From Stratiolaelaps scimitus (taxonomy: Eukaryota; Arthropoda; Arachnida; Mesostigmata; Laelapidae): a DNA stretch of 64,000 nucleotides. Shown one piece after another: positions 1 through 12,680 of this stretch (the first letter of the stretch is position 1; every line of letters begins with the position of its first letter). The stretch spans positions 7,068,001 through 7,132,000 of the forward strand of contig JABWDB010000012.1 of NCBI GenBank assembly GCA_019614645.1, written 5' to 3'. The position numbers were made by a program, and so were the translations under genes. Under the pieces are notes generated by a model. The model was not told the origin of the DNA. It ran no database searches and worked only from the letters and a program-made list of their open reading frames with translations.

Positions 1-1300
1 TTGTCTGTTCGGTTTCAACGGAATACGCCCAACCAGTCTCGCGATTCGGCACTGCTCCACGATCCGCTACAGTGCCGAGAACCGATACCATTTTCCATTC
101 GCTAGAGTTCTGCTGCGTCCTTTAGCACGAGTGAGTTGATCTTCCTCTCCTCGTCGACGAGCTCATTATTAAGGGCGCCCACTGAAAAGGGCCGCAAACT
201 GCACGCACACAGACACATACGTATATAGATACAAAGCAGCCGACTGCAGACTGACTGATTGACTGACTGCCCAACGAAACAAGCAGGGCATACGACGTGA
301 ACGAATATCTGAAGGTCAACTGCAAACGGAGCCTCTTCGTTCTGACTTCTGTTTTCTCGCCGAAAGCGTCGCTGATACCGGACTCGGTCGGACAGAGACA
401 GATGGTTCGGACGTTGCGCGGATGGCGCCCGGGCTCGCTCGCTCGCTGGCGCGCACGCTCCCCGAGGCCCCAACAGTGGAAATGGACCGCTGACCGGCCG
501 ACGGCAAGGCCACGCTCGAATGTAGCGTGGCCAAAGCGTTTGAACGGTGGACGGTGGCTGGATTGGCGTCTCCGGTCGAGAACGAACGGGCGGCGATAGT
601 CGGCGTGATCGTCGGTGGTTCGGGTGAGCGGGCCGCTTAACGAACGAGAACAGACGGAACGATCGGTGCGGACAATCCCTGTGAGGGACTTCCTTGGGGG
701 GGACTGTTCTGTGGCAATCCTTGAGGACAGCTGAACTAAAGGCAACTGGTGACGAATGGGAGAGAATTGCTCATTGGGGGGTGTGTATTTATGCCAGTAG
801 TAACAATAGATAGATAGAAGATAGTAATCGTTCAATTCAATTCAAGCAGTCTCCAGGAAAATGTATGTCTTATTTATGTCCCCAATGCGCCCCACTTCAA
901 TTGCGCTTTCGATACATTATCGTGGATTACTTTCGCGAATGACTACAAAGTTGTCGATCATATCTAACTTTGCTAACCTACGAAGCATTGCAACATAAGA
1001 CCATCATGGGGGTTGGTTAAGGACAACGAGCTTTCTAGACACATTGCATCTGACGCTAATCCTAAACGTAAATCTTTCCTGAAACCCATTTTAGGCATCA
1101 ACGGCTTTTTTTAGATAAGGGCGCGATATGACAGAGCAGTACAATAATTTACAGGCACAAGCAGACTATTACATAGGGTCACATAGGTTTACATTTTTCA
1201 CATATAAGGCCAGCTTTTCTTAACAACAAAGTGTCGGCAAACAGTGCTACAGACAGCGTTTGCAGTCCGAGACGACATTTGTTATACGTGTATCGAAATT
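1..1300. other. no gene seen
   Basis: Mixed-composition sequence with a GC-richer stretch around 300-660. Several open frames overlap on both strands between 102 and 835. They are rich in Arg, Ser, Pro and Cys, mutually exclusive and lack splice or promoter support, so I treat them as chance. The rest is AT-richer and empty. Confidence 0.5.
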
Positions 1301-3480
1301 TCATGAAAGGCACATAACAAAGGCCAGATCCTGAAACGTGTCCTCGCTAGGGATGCGAGTAGTGTTTAAAGTGTAAACAAAATCTTGGGTTGAAGAAGAC
1401 GATACAACTATACAGTTGGGGGCGTATATCAACACGCCGTTACTCTCGCACACCTCTGCTACAGCGTTCATTGATGACATCCTACACAACGACCGTCTGA
1501 AGCTGGACCGCTTATACTGTTGGACGGGTTGGGATTGGAAAATGGATCCTGGATTGGCAGTATTCCCAACTGAATGACTGATTTATTGAAAGACGAAAAT
1601 ATTTAAGATCAACTTGTCAAGCAAGGGTTTACTCACCACGATATAGTTGGTATGAGAAGAGGCCAGCTGCTGCAAGCTATTGCGAGTCAGGTCTCACATT
1701 GTTGACAGCAAACGAAAATGAAAAGGAAGAATTTAGATATAATTTGCTATTATTATTATTATTATTTCCGCCATTGGCTATAGTTAGATAGAAGTGCCCT
1801 TGTGTCCTAATGGAAGGTCGGCTAGCCCTGCTGAGCATCGCTAAGTGTCCGAACGTGATCAGGGTGCCAACGGCTCCGTTCGTTCGCTGTTGGAACCAGC
1901 GAGGCTAAAGTTGGATCGCTACACGGCAGAAAGAAAAGTGCCACTTTACCGAATAAGTATAATGCGCTAATAATCGGTGGCTTTCATCGAATAACCTTCT
2001 TCTCGATATATATATATACACATACCGCGACAAAATGATAGCCCTTTTTTTCTCAACAGTATGTAAGGATGTTCTTGAAATGTGATGACCTTGAATGACT
2101 GAAAGCGACACTGCATTGCTAGTCGAGGTTGAGAAAAGTCAGAAAAAATGGGGGTGCGCTATCGTATTGTCGCGGTGTGTATATATTATGTATACACGTG
2201 TACTGTTTGAGAAAGCCTAGCTAAGTTCAGCATGAGAGGCTGGCCGGATAAGGAAAAAATAATGGGAGAAGGCCATTAATTATCCGTCCTCATGGGTCCA
2301 ATGGTCTAATTGCTCATATCGTTACACGATCTCCCGACAGCAGTTTGAAGAAATGCTGCACGTTGAGATCGCGAAGCCTCGTATGGAAAGAAGCTAGTGA
2401 AGGCTAAAAAGTGAAACGACCATTGAGAACGGAGACCCACTTTTAATGTTCTTATATTTATAGGTATACATATACACGTCATGTTTGCCGAACAAACGGT
2501 GTTAATTAATAGGCCTGATAAGCGAGATTAAAGTTCTTAGGAACACATACAATACTTGCGTAGTATATAATATGCCTTTCACCACCAAACCTGTGAATAT
2601 AGTAATCTCACTCAACCTCAGCGAATTGAGTGTACCGCTTGGATGACGACCTGCAAAAATCATTCCGCCCACGCCCTCCCCCGGGTAGCCTATTCAAATC
2701 ATCACCCGTGAATATTGCCGACACCGCTGCTGACTGCGTACGGCGACCATAGCTTGTGTTTGTCGAAACGATTCCCCGCCTTCAGGTCTGCAGAGAGCAA
2801 TTGAAGGGACCTTCTGCCATCCTCCGATGTTTGTCGACGCTCTACAGAAAAAAAACAGCTGTCAAACCGCATTCATTCTGTCTGTTGCCTTATAGCATGC
2901 AATGGCCCAGAGCACTGTGCGACTCGAGTGTGTGTCTCAAGACATCTCTAGTCGGCCGGGGGGTGCATCAGTGGCGGGTGGCATGGCGAGAAGGGCGTCC
3001 TGGTTGCGAATGTGACAACGGTGACAATCGCCATCCCAGGTTGAGTCATTGTTGCCAACACGCTCTACCTGTCTTAGCATATAAAGGTCTGTGCGAATCA
3101 TGGACCGGTCGGCATCCACGATCCTTCATCACCTACTGTGTTTGTGCCGTAAGTGTGTTGGGCATCGACTGTCATCACGCAACATCGCGTTTATGGCCGG
3201 CAGCAGACACTTCCGACGGTCCTGATACATGGGTCCGTGTGGCCACGTACCACATAGGTACTTCGAGTGTTAGAGAAGGGAAAGACGTATACGAAACGCT
3301 AACGAATGTTGTGTTTATAGTATGTTGTGTTTATACGAGGTATCGGACGCTTCATACAGTGTTTTCCGCACTTTGAAACTTAGGAAACGTCTTTCAAACC
3401 TCGAGCTCGAAATCAGTTTGTGCTGCACATGATACAATGGAAAGATGTCCGCTCTCTGTTTTCGCTAGGGATACTACGAT
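1301..3480. other. no supported gene
   Basis: Holds a short (TTA)n run near 1750, small TA runs near 2010 and 2460, and two open frames. The minus frame 1301-1489 has a balanced composition with many G-starting codons but no start context or splice sites that decide it. The plus frame 2756-3376 (206 codons) opens on GTG and is Cys/Arg/His-rich. A frame of that length is expected by chance in a window this size. Confidence 0.45.
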
Positions 3481-3560
3481 CGGAGGAGACACACAGGTGC
3501 ACGCGTTCTATCCTCACCCTTCCACATTTGCGTTTAAAGGGGTCCGTCTTACGAAGCAAT
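3481..3560 (+). mobile_element. SINE family 1 fragment (tRNA-derived)
   Basis: Matches the near-complete copy at 49.3-49.46 kb over the second half of its tRNA-like head and the start of its body. Shared landmarks are CGGAGGAGA, GTGCACG, a decayed B box (GCGTTCTATCC) and the block AAAGGGGTCCGTCTTA. The A-box half is missing, so this is a 5'-truncated or decayed copy. Confidence 0.6.
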
Positions 3561-3664
3561 GCAAAATGCTATACCGTTTGCTCGGCGTTCAATATAACAG
3601 ACGTGTGATCATCTTTTCGCGTCTTGATTGCTCATCATTCTTGCGCAAGCATTGCCTGCGTCGA

Positions 3665-3967
3665 TAGGTGTCTACATTGGCTGTAGCGAACTTCCAGGAA
3701 GCCACTTAAGCTGGGCGCGCACACACACACACACATTTAGGCACGGACATTTAGGCCGCTCAAAGACGCAGACGAAGAACTATTGACATCGTAATCTTAA
3801 AAAATAAGAAAAAAAAGGTTAGGTTGTGCGTAGCTTGATCGACGCCCCGGGGCGGTTTCAGCTTCCGGTGGCGCACCCATCTACCCCCGGCCAGATGAGT
3901 GGAACGATGTGGGCGACGCACAACTCGAGTCTTGGACCCTTGTGTAGGTGTCTACATTGGCTGTAGC
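3665..3967. repeat. 257-bp segment between exact 23-bp direct repeats
   Basis: The same 23 bases (taggtgtctaca, then ttggctgtagc) occur at 3665-3687 and 3945-3967. Between them lies a (CA)n run, an A-rich stretch near 3800-3815 and, at about 3820-3930, a GC-rich segment that can fold. GTTGTGCGT and ACGCACAAC form a perfect 9-bp outer stem, with CATCT/AGATG inside. This looks like a retroposed insertion with a target-site duplication, or else a local duplication. No known small RNA was recognised. Confidence 0.5.
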
Positions 3968-4954
3968 CCCTGAGTCTACTGCGTTCGAATCTTCGAGCCT
4001 GCTCGATGTGGAGGGTCCCAACCTCTCAAGGTCTCAAAGTGACAGTGGCGGGTGGGCTTGATACATGAAGACCTTGCCTTGGCGGGGCCACGCTGGGCGA
4101 AAATAGGTTGGCTGGATGAACGGCTGCCAAGAGAGGCAGATAAGTGCACGCTGGTGTGCTGACACAGTATCCGCCGCGTAACGTCGACCGGCGTGTGTTC
4201 TCTGCCGCTGAGCGGAACTCCATCATCGCCGTGGCCAGTCTGCGCGTGCGTATGTGTGTGTGTGTGTCTGTACGTATGTATTGAGCCTTGTTGCCTCGGG
4301 GCAGAAAAAAAACCAGCAGAATCGAGGGAGGGGGGACCCTACGGTGAGAGTTGTGTCGCCCATAGGGCTTTGCTTGGCTGGCCAGGCATGTCATCGCCTG
4401 ATAGAACAGTCAAGTTTATAAAAGGCGCCGCCAAGAAGAGACGGGAGCTGGGAGCGTTCCGAGAGGATACGATAGCTGCCGACGATGGCCAGCCAAGCCA
4501 GCCGCTATTGGAAAGTAATCTGCAGTGAGGACTATTCAAGGTGTTTTTCGTTTTTCGTGGCGGCAGGCTGGCGGCTGGATAGACACGGCACGCCGACAGA
4601 ATGGCAGGCCAGCCGCACCTATCGACAACTGTGTGGTGACATTGTTTAACGCGCCTCGTGTCGCCATGAAGCGGGGGCGGTCGGTCTGTTAACCGGTAAC
4701 TGGCGATCCTGTTGAACGAAGATTGAAAAAAGGCTACAAGGCACACGGGTACCTTAAATAGGACAACGCGTCACGACGAATTGGAGAAGAGGTGCAAGCA
4801 ATTTCTATTTTACCGTATAACTACCGTGATTGACATGAACAATTGCTCATTTCGCAGGCATGACACTAATTAGTTAGCGGTATTTTTTCGAAAAATGAAA
4901 GAAACAATTGGAAGATGCAGAACATTGTATTAATACTATTCGAAGCATGTCAAA
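3968..4954. other. no supported gene
   Basis: GC-richer from 4030 to 4720, with overlapping open frames on both strands (4026-4394, 4193-4528, 4339-4746) that exclude one another. A GT run lies near 4255-4268. Nothing is recognisable. Confidence 0.5.
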
Positions 4955-5245
4955 TTAAATGGCTACTTCAAGTCCTCGGGTTGTCCTCATTGGCATGAGA
5001 TAGTTGTTGACACAGTGGAAAATTGGCAAGGTCACAGGTGACTTTAGTAAAAAAGCAAAGGCGTCTTCTTGGCAAAATGTCTGGAAATCCTCGCTGGTGC
5101 CATTGCTCACACCGTGAATAATTAGAATGTCCAAAGTGACGCCGCCAGGTGTCAAGAGATACTCTCCGCCGTCTCTTGAATCGTGCAAATTGAGTACATC
5201 GAAAAATCGATAGATACCCGCGCCCTGGCCAGGGTACCTATCCAT
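4955..5245 (-). CDS. weak candidate coding segment, unknown product
   Basis: A 96-codon frame from an ATG at 5245, opening eight codons upstream of 5260 at a TAG. Its composition is unusually protein-like for this window: balanced Asp/Glu/Gly/Phe/Leu, with a beta-strand-like stretch LDILIIHGVSNG. G is enriched at first codon positions and depleted at second positions, as in real exons. The H-G pair after a hydrophobic strand resembles alpha/beta-hydrolase strands, but that alone does not identify it. No TATA box, polyadenylation signal or clear splice sites were found. It could be an isolated exon, an old pseudogene piece or chance. Confidence 0.2.
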   Translation of the reverse strand: MDRYPGQGAGIYRFFDVLNLHDSRDGGEYLLTPGGVTLDILIIHGVSNGTSEDFQTFCQEDAFAFLLKSPVTLPIFHCVNNYLMPMRTTRGLEVAI

Positions 5246-6703
5246 CGTAGCAGGTACCACAGACGCCGCTCGGCCTATGAGCTAGGCCAACCGCCAAGGC
5301 CAGCCACAGTTTACCCCCATAAGTTCGTTGACCTGTTACCCTGTTGCTGGGGTCGTGCCACCCAGCGTCAGGCCCTGCCCTGTCGATGTTGTCGCAGTTC
5401 TGGCTATCTCATTCAGCAATATTACCCATCATCTCGCGCATCAATCACCCTAGCTCTGTTAACCCACTAAACTGTCCTCACAGTCGAAGAATTTCACTGC
5501 AGTAATTACATTACCCTGCTTCGCCGAGTCGATTACATCGTTCCAGGTGATTCCGTTCGCAAGCCCTACGTTTACCCAATGTCCGCTAATGAAATTACTA
5601 GCTAATATCATACGAGAGAACAATGAATCTGATTTTTCCCTAGTGATTGTTCTGCTCGCGACAGGGTTCTCTCGTCAAGATAGGCGTACACACACAACAA
5701 ATTATCAGCACCGTTGAATCAGCCTTCGAGATCGTCGGCAAAAATACGGGTAGCTTTTTTATATACTTTTATTTTATCAGAATCGTTAGAGCCGTCCTCC
5801 CGTCGGGGCGCATGCGTATGAGATAATTTGATTTAATCATAATGGTAATAATAATAATATAATAATGATAATAGTAATGACTCTCGACTCATACGAAACA
5901 ACCCAAACAGGCGGATGCAAATGGAGCGCGGAAAGCGAGTGCATCTTAGAGTTTGCCTTTGCCGCAGCGGAATCTGAATCCTGTCGGGAAATCCCTCAGG
6001 ATACCCGGCACTCGGTCTGTGATTCGGCAATTGTTGTTCCCGGCGCCAGCTGTCGCCCGCCGGCCGGCCGTACAGACTTGCAGACTCACTCGTTACTTCG
6101 TTCAGTTCCTCTCATTGCTGGCGGCCAGCAGATGTAATCGCTCCTTCGGGAGGGGATTATTCAGAGCGTAAACCAGCATCGGCCAGCGTAACCGCCTCTT
6201 TGGGCCGGGGCTAATTAAGGTGGGATTCACTACATGTGCAGTCTGTTCCCACATGGTAACACACGACATGACTTCATGCTCCGGTACCATTTGAACAAAA
6301 GAACAAAAAAATAGCGCATACCTGCTCGCATATATATATATATAGGTTCAGAGCTTGTTTGAGTTCAATTCAGCTCTACATATCCTGTGCACTGGCCACC
6401 ACTGGCTGGTCGTGGTCTTGAGCGTCGAGACCGCCTCTCGAGGACCACTTGTCCCGCTAAAGGAACGTCACGGCGTCGGCCCTTGGCGGCCAACGGCGTC
6501 TCGCAGCGGATCGTTTCTAGAAGCCAGAAGGGTGGGGGCTTGTAATTCGAAAAGTGGATGATGAAACACGGCTGCATTCAATTCATGTGGTAATGTACAT
6601 TCGTGTCAAATAGAGTAAACCTTTGAAAAGAAGAAATTCCGCTATCTATTGCGTTTATCTATGAATTAGCAATATGAATTCACAGCAGATGGAAAAACAA
6701 AGA
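5246..6703. other. no gene seen
   Basis: Contains an imperfect (TAA)n run at about 5842-5872, a small TA run near 6332-6344, and short frames on both strands (5833-6290, 6355-6577) without support. Confidence 0.5.
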
Positions 6704-6711
6704 AAATAATA

Positions 6712-6746
<35 letters not shown>
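6704..6746. repeat. (TA)n microsatellite
   Basis: Nearly pure AT dinucleotide array with two phase breaks at its left end. A frame read across it gives only YIYIYI. Confidence 0.9.
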
Positions 6747-8466
6747 CTATAACTATAACGAATATGTGTTATAGAGTCCTCCACTCGTAGAGAGCATGTG
6801 TTCTTTAATTTCCACAGCAATAAACAGTAATGGCACGTAAAAAACTTTGCTCTCGCTACGTAACAAGGATCTAGCGACTTCAATCTAAGCTCACATTCGA
6901 ATTTGAAACATTGCCGATCAGAGTCGACTTTCGCGTTGAGCGTGTGACAAGTGAATTTTAAACCCGCACCAGCGGGCGACAACCACAAAAATATAATTAC
7001 GAATGGAACCTAGACTACGACAATCTACCTGGCGGTCGATTATAGTATCATGCTGCTCGTTTGAAATTGTCCGAAAATAATTCTCCATGAAATAATTCAC
7101 TCTCCGCAACTATCTCGACTGAACGAGACCTCAAACGGAGATTTCGACCAATGCCCAACTCGACGCTACGGCGGCAATAGTCGTATTCTATGTCTACCAG
7201 TAGCCCTTCTCTGTAATAGCTCGCTATCGCAGATGCTGCTCCGTGTTATCCATTTCGTCTATCGAATATGAACAATATATAGCTTCGAGTTGGGTCGGTC
7301 TGGCCCAGATCGACGCCGTAGTTTCGAGGCGTCTAATAACGTCAGCCGAATCGGCGAACGCTATTCACCGTACGTGTCCCCTGAGTATGGCTACCGTGAC
7401 GAGGAGCGATATTTTTATCAGCCTAAAGCCTACGAGTCCGCCGGTGCCTCGTAAAATTCCACCACCCACCGTGCGACGGACAATAAATAGCGTCTGAGAA
7501 CTAGTCGAAAATTGTTGGCCCTGATCAGTGTCGACCCGAAATATGCCTCATGGTTAGCGGGCATATGACAATTAAAATATAGCAATATGAAATTACGGCG
7601 CTACCAGCGTCTCCCGACAAACGCTCGCGCCCTTCGAGCAGAGGGGGCGCCACTCATCTAAAAGCTGAGCGATGTATTGAGCTCGGACGTTCATGCCCTA
7701 GCTATAAAATCCTACGAGCGTTGACGACAGCCTACTGAGTCGCGGGACTATCGTTGCTTTTAGGCATTGATAGAGTGTCGATAGTTTGACGTTCTGTGCG
7801 AGCCAACCAATTGTAGTGCGTTGAGATGCACCCATATGCTCGACTAGATGTTCGTAATTAGCGTGGGTTTTCTCGTTTTGCAGTACGAATCACCATCGGT
7901 GCTAGTGACTCGAATAGCAAAAATGCCAGCAAAAGCTGACAAGCACGATGAAAATGGGAATGGTACAAACTGAGCTCTCCCGAATGAGCCAAGTAAATGT
8001 TATGGCCAACATTTTATAGACACAGTATGAATATGTGGCTAAAACAAGGCGCACCTACCCCTGGAATCGATGTGGGTCAATCGTGTAGTGCTTTGTCATG
8101 CGGGGCGGGGGGGGGGGCCGAGACCAGCAATGCCGTATGTGGACATAGCAACGATTCATGCTCAACCAAAGTATGTTCATGGCGTTTCTTTTCTGAAACG
8201 ATATGTCCTATTAGTGTAATTGAGTGTATTAGCCTTATCTCATATACGAGTTGCCTTGGTTATTCTTGTGGTACACAAATGGTATTTCTATACTGGGCCA
8301 CACAAAAAACCAGCCCTCGACACTCCATACAAGACAGCTCCTACAATACAGCGGGTCCAACAGCATCACCGAGAAATCACGTTCCCAAAGCTAATTATCG
8401 TGAGCATAGTTTGTCATTTCGTCAATATGTGAAATTCCCTAATTTCCGGACTGATTCTCAGCCTTA
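6747..8466. other. no supported gene
   Basis: The plus frame 7243-7497 ends in a Pro-rich tail (PTSPPVPRKIPPP) and the plus frame 7997-8467 is Ser/Cys-rich. Neither has start or splice support. A G-run sits at about 8102-8118. Confidence 0.45.
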
Positions 8467-8625
8467 AACATCTAACGTCCACGTTACAACGGCTTTCGGT
8501 ATCGAGTTGGGGCCTGATGGCGTGGTTCATTCGACTGCGCCTTGCAACCAGCGAGGATAAGCATGGGCACGGGTTCGATTCTCACCGCCGCACGTTTGCA
8601 TTGAGTTGCTCCGTCTTACCCAGCT
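8467..8625 (+). mobile_element. SINE family 1, head with inverted body piece
   Basis: A tRNA-like head on the plus strand has an A box (TGGCGTGGTTCA, 8518-8529) and a B box (GGTTCGATTCT, 8572-8582) at tRNA-like spacing, followed by the family body GCACGTTTGCATT. Just upstream, about 8471-8503, is a piece of the same body in reverse orientation (compare the 49.3-kb copy), so two copies or a rearranged copy abut here. The cloverleaf is not intact, so this is not a tRNA gene. Confidence 0.65.
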
Positions 8626-8852
8626 AGATCGAAACAGCTCAATGTGCAGGCATGTCCATGATGATCTGATGGTGCCTTCTACTTTCATGTGAAAGAAACC
8701 ATTATACAGAAATATTAACTTGGCTTTGTGTTGAGGCACAGGCGTTCTGGCTAGCACAGGTTTCCTAGCAACGTTTGCCGGACCTATGGCCCGCCTATGG
8801 TGAACTTTTAATGATCTATTTCTTTCACCGTTACATCTCGCCGAGTACAACG

Positions 8853-9225
8853 TTAATAGGTTGACGCGCGCGAAGAAGAAAACATAACCGTCGATATGTT
8901 CATGCTGTAGATGTGGCGTAGGTAAGTCATATCCGACGTACGCCGCGGAGGCCAGAATGATTCATATTTAATTAGCGCTCCCTGTCTAGCGCTCCCCGTG
9001 ATCGACCGTGGTCGAACTTTGTCGTCTGTTTCGTCCGCCGCCGCTGGCGCCGCCGCCGCCGTTCCACAGAGCAACGACAAACTCAAGAACAGCAGCGCCA
9101 GTAAAGACACAATAGGAGCCAATACGGCCCAGACGCGTATTGAAAACTTGCCCTCGCCAGGTGGCCCCTGACAGGGTCGCCCCTGCATCGAGACAAACTT
9201 GCATTTCCACCCGTGCCGCACACAT
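8853..9225 (-). CDS. weak candidate frames, possible signal-anchor segment
   Basis: Two overlapping minus frames stay open in a GC-rich stretch. One (8853-9221, opening on GTG) contains a long hydrophobic run WAVLAPIVSLLALLFLSLSL, then Ala-rich residues and acidic DETDDK, like a signal peptide or membrane anchor. The other (8986-9225, true ATG) has a Gly-rich tail encoded by (GGC)n. Both cannot be real, and the GCC/GGC repeat inflates open-frame length. There is no promoter or splice evidence. Treat as a candidate only. Confidence 0.12.
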
Positions 9226-10169
9226 GCTGCTGTTCCTCGGCCCGCGTATCGTCCATAGCCTCGGAAGCCGGCTAACCTAACTCTCGCTCGTCCTATCCCC
9301 TAACGTTGATTCAGCTGGCGTCGATTTGATGAAACCCAAGGGCCCCCGCCGCAGAGGGCCGATTGCCACAAATTAGCATCCAGCCAGCCAGCCAACGATG
9401 AGGCCGTAGACGACGATGAAACCAGAGAACGGCAGGTGCGAAAAAGGAATTCGGCCTGCCACCGCCCACCGACTCTCAACCACCCCCTTGGCCAAAAGCC
9501 CCACGTGCTAAAGTCAGCACGGCCACCGACGGCCTGGTGCAGATTGTGACAACTCCCAACTTTGTTGTTCGTCGCTTATTGTCGAGCATCGCACGCACTT
9601 CGACCAAGTTGTCGAGACGTTGCCGCGATCGCTACACAGGCCGCGTTCCATGGAACGCTACCGGCACGCGTTCACGCCACTATATGTCTACCATGCGGAG
9701 GGACGTCACGTTGGAGCCAGCACGCCACCGCCGCCATCGCCGCCGACCCGCAAACCCTGAGCATACCACAAGTTTGTTTCACTTGAACAAAGTTGACTGA
9801 AGGGTTGCGCCGGCGACTGACTGACTACCCCAGTGAACGGGGGTCGAGGCCGTTGAGAGGAACGCAGAAAGAAAGCCGTCTGGAAGCCAGCTTGGACGCC
9901 TGGAGCTGGCGGGCCCGCTGGAAATACACAGCATACCGCCGTCTGACGTTCTGTCTCGAGCGCTACGCGCGACCCGAGCAACGACGCGAGCAGAGTGGCG
10001 CCATTGAGAGGGCGAGCAAGCGAAGGACGCGTAGACGTGCGCTGGCGGCGACTGTTGTATAACAGAACAGCATACCCGGTGAACACAGTTCTGTAGAGAA
10101 AAAGCGCGGCACGAAGCTTGCTGCTATGTATGTCCGTGTCGGTAAAGCCGCGAAACGGGAGTAGAGAAC
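9226..10169. other. GC-rich, no gene seen
   Basis: GC-rich block with competing Arg/Pro-rich frames on both strands (9537-9800, 9706-10086, 9793-10062). Composition alone explains them. Confidence 0.5.
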
Positions 10170-10174
10170 GTGTG

Positions 10175-10188
10175 AGAGAGAGAGAGAG

Positions 10189-10227
<39 letters not shown>
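10175..10227. repeat. (GA)n-(TA)n compound microsatellite
   Basis: A short GA run passes directly into a TA array that ends in GTGTGT. Confidence 0.9.
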
Positions 10228-10232
<5 letters not shown>

Positions 10233-12639
10233 CTGTTCAAAGAAATAGGGAGACCAGGTCAGTTTGCCGGCAGGAGGCAGTTAGCGAATCCGCTAGTATT
10301 ACTGCAACTATCAAACTAATCCGAATGGACCCTCACAGCGAGGCATGGCACAATATCATTGTCGATAACCTTCATGAATCAAATCGATGTCGGCATAATG
10401 TATACCATCAATGGACTTGAAGTGAAGTTGCCGCCTCTGTGGTCGCCAACAATTCTCTCATCCCTTCTGAATCGATTGCAGTAGCATAAACGTTTTGCCT
10501 TTGGGTGAAAGCCTCCCTCTGTCTAGGATACTGATTGTATTTTCGATTAATTTCATTCGGACATAACTCTGATTGCGGAAAGCTGATTTTTAGAACGACA
10601 CGATGCCGATTGCTCTAAGAACGACTTCTAGATTGATGGTTGCTCTAAGAAACCGAGGCAGCGCTGTGCTACATACAAGCACAAGGCTCAAGCATAAACG
10701 GGTCAAGCTTCGTGCGGCTATGCCGCTTGGTTCGAAGGTTATCATAGTGTTGCCGTTGGGGATCTTGCCAAATTAGAACAGTGTTGAGTACAAACTCTAC
10801 ACTGTTAGCACAATCGATCAGACGCCAGATGTGAGCTTATGAGCGCCCCGATCTTGTGATACGGTTCTTGTCACTGTATATATATATATATATATATAAT
10901 ATATGAAATAGTTTAATTCTATCAGCAAAGTAATGTGAATCAGTGAGGAAACCCTGTGGGGTGAGCAACACATTTGCGTTTATAAATCGAGTTGTGCCCG
11001 ATTGAAAGCTCGTGGAGGCAAGATACGTCAATTGAGCACTGGCCGTGGCGGTCTCTCGGTTAACTACACGGCTGACACATGTTTTTGCTGACTGTCTCGG
11101 GCGGGTCCCGTCAAGGTGTGTAATGCTATCTACCCCAGTCATACTGCTGTAACTGACGATAATAACGTTCTTCGAAAGAATAACTGGATCGAGGCTGTGT
11201 TCTGTTTGCTTCAATATATTCCAACATATTCAAAGTATCACAATTCGAAATGAAATTGTCATTGAGTAGAGTCGTCATCGACTATACCTGGAAATTTCCC
11301 GACCTCGTCCCGTGCCTCGTAATCCGCACGCAAATGACAACAGTTCGAAACTGGCGCTATGTAAGCAGTTAGAGCAATCCAGCGAGTAAACGTCAGCCGC
11401 CCTCTTACGTAACAGCCGGCTAGTGAGGCGCACCAAAACAACGAAGAGGATCCAGTCCCTTGTAGAGGCGTCCCCCGCTGGAAGCGCTCGTCTCCTGCAT
11501 CCGCCTGTACCACGACAGGCTTCGTTTGATAGTTCAAATTAATGGGCAGCACGTCGCTATATTATTAAATACCAATACATTTAGCGATTCTCATTCTCCG
11601 TTAGCTGTAGTATACCTATTATTTTCTTACTTTTACGAGCCACGAGTTCGTTCCTGCTTCGCACACACGAACCGCCCCGAGGCCCAGCGAGAACCCTCAA
11701 CTATCCTACACACACACACACACATGGCTGCAGTGTTCGCTGGCTGCAGCCATCTCACTTTCTCCTTACCCCCTGGACAACCTCCGGCCGCCCCCCGCCT
11801 CGACCCTAAACCAAGACCCCCGTCCGTCCGTCTCAGCAGACCTCTCTGTCGTTGGCTGGCCCTTTTCCACCATCTGGGAAATATTCTCCATGCTCAGTTC
11901 TTCCCTGCACTTCTGAGCACTATCCTCACTTGATTCTCTCCCTTCGCCCTGCCCGCCGCTGCCGTCGACGACAACGCACAACGGCCGAACGGCAGTGGAA
12001 TTTCATTAGTGACTTCTGCAGAAGCAGCATTCCGCTCTGTCCTTGCCTTGTCCGTCCGGCCTCGGTGAGTCCGGCCTCGAGGCGGCCTAGCCGGCGTGGC
12101 TCGCCGTTGGAAAAGTGCGAAGAGGTCATCCGCCATCGTCGGGCAGGCGCGCGACATCCGCAGCTCATCCGGGAAACCTTTAGCCTTCTGGTTAGGTCAC
12201 GTGGCGTGGCTTAGCGGCTGCTTTCGCCTTCGGAGCAGGCGGCCAGCCGCTCCACCTGCCGCGAACGATCTCCTCCGCGACCTCCCTGAGCAGGAGTTCC
12301 CCGCCGTCAAATGAGGGACACTTTTCACTATCGCGTGCTTTCTCTACTCCTCGAAGGGTTCTTTGTCCCTATCTGATCATGCCCTTGATGGATTTACTTG
12401 CTGGCCGCCTGCCAGCGCTTCCCGAGTGCTGGCTAGGTAAACCTCGCCCGCTCCCGTTCACCGGTCACCAACCGGTCCTCATCTTGTCTTCGATTAATTT
12501 ACTTTATTGCAATCGTTACGAGGTCGACAAGTATTTGAACAATGCGAACTCAAAGTCTATCGATTAGTCTATCCTAATCAGATGTCGTTCCGACGTAGGT
12601 GAGTGCAGCTGCAAGTGAACCGTATGTATTGCTGTCTAT
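10228..12639. other. no gene seen
   Basis: AT-rich to about 11.2 kb with a TA array at about 10876-10899, then a GC-rich block at 11.65-12.31 kb with a (CA)n run at 11709-11724. Frames in the GC-rich block overlap on both strands and are low in complexity. Confidence 0.5.
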
Positions 12640-12641
12640 AG

Positions 12642-12678
<37 letters not shown>
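12640..12678. repeat. (TA)n microsatellite
   Basis: Pure TA dinucleotide array. Confidence 0.9.

Positions 12679-12680
<2 letters not shown>

Noticed and set aside
2756..3376. 206-codon plus frame
   Set aside because: Opens on GTG, composition atypical, and a frame of this length is expected about once by chance in a window this size.
8518..8582. tRNA gene
   Set aside because: A and B boxes are present, but there is no closing acceptor stem or intact anticodon arm, and the body matches dispersed repeats. The same reasoning applies at 24.7, 39.2, 49.4, 52.7 and 58.7 kb.
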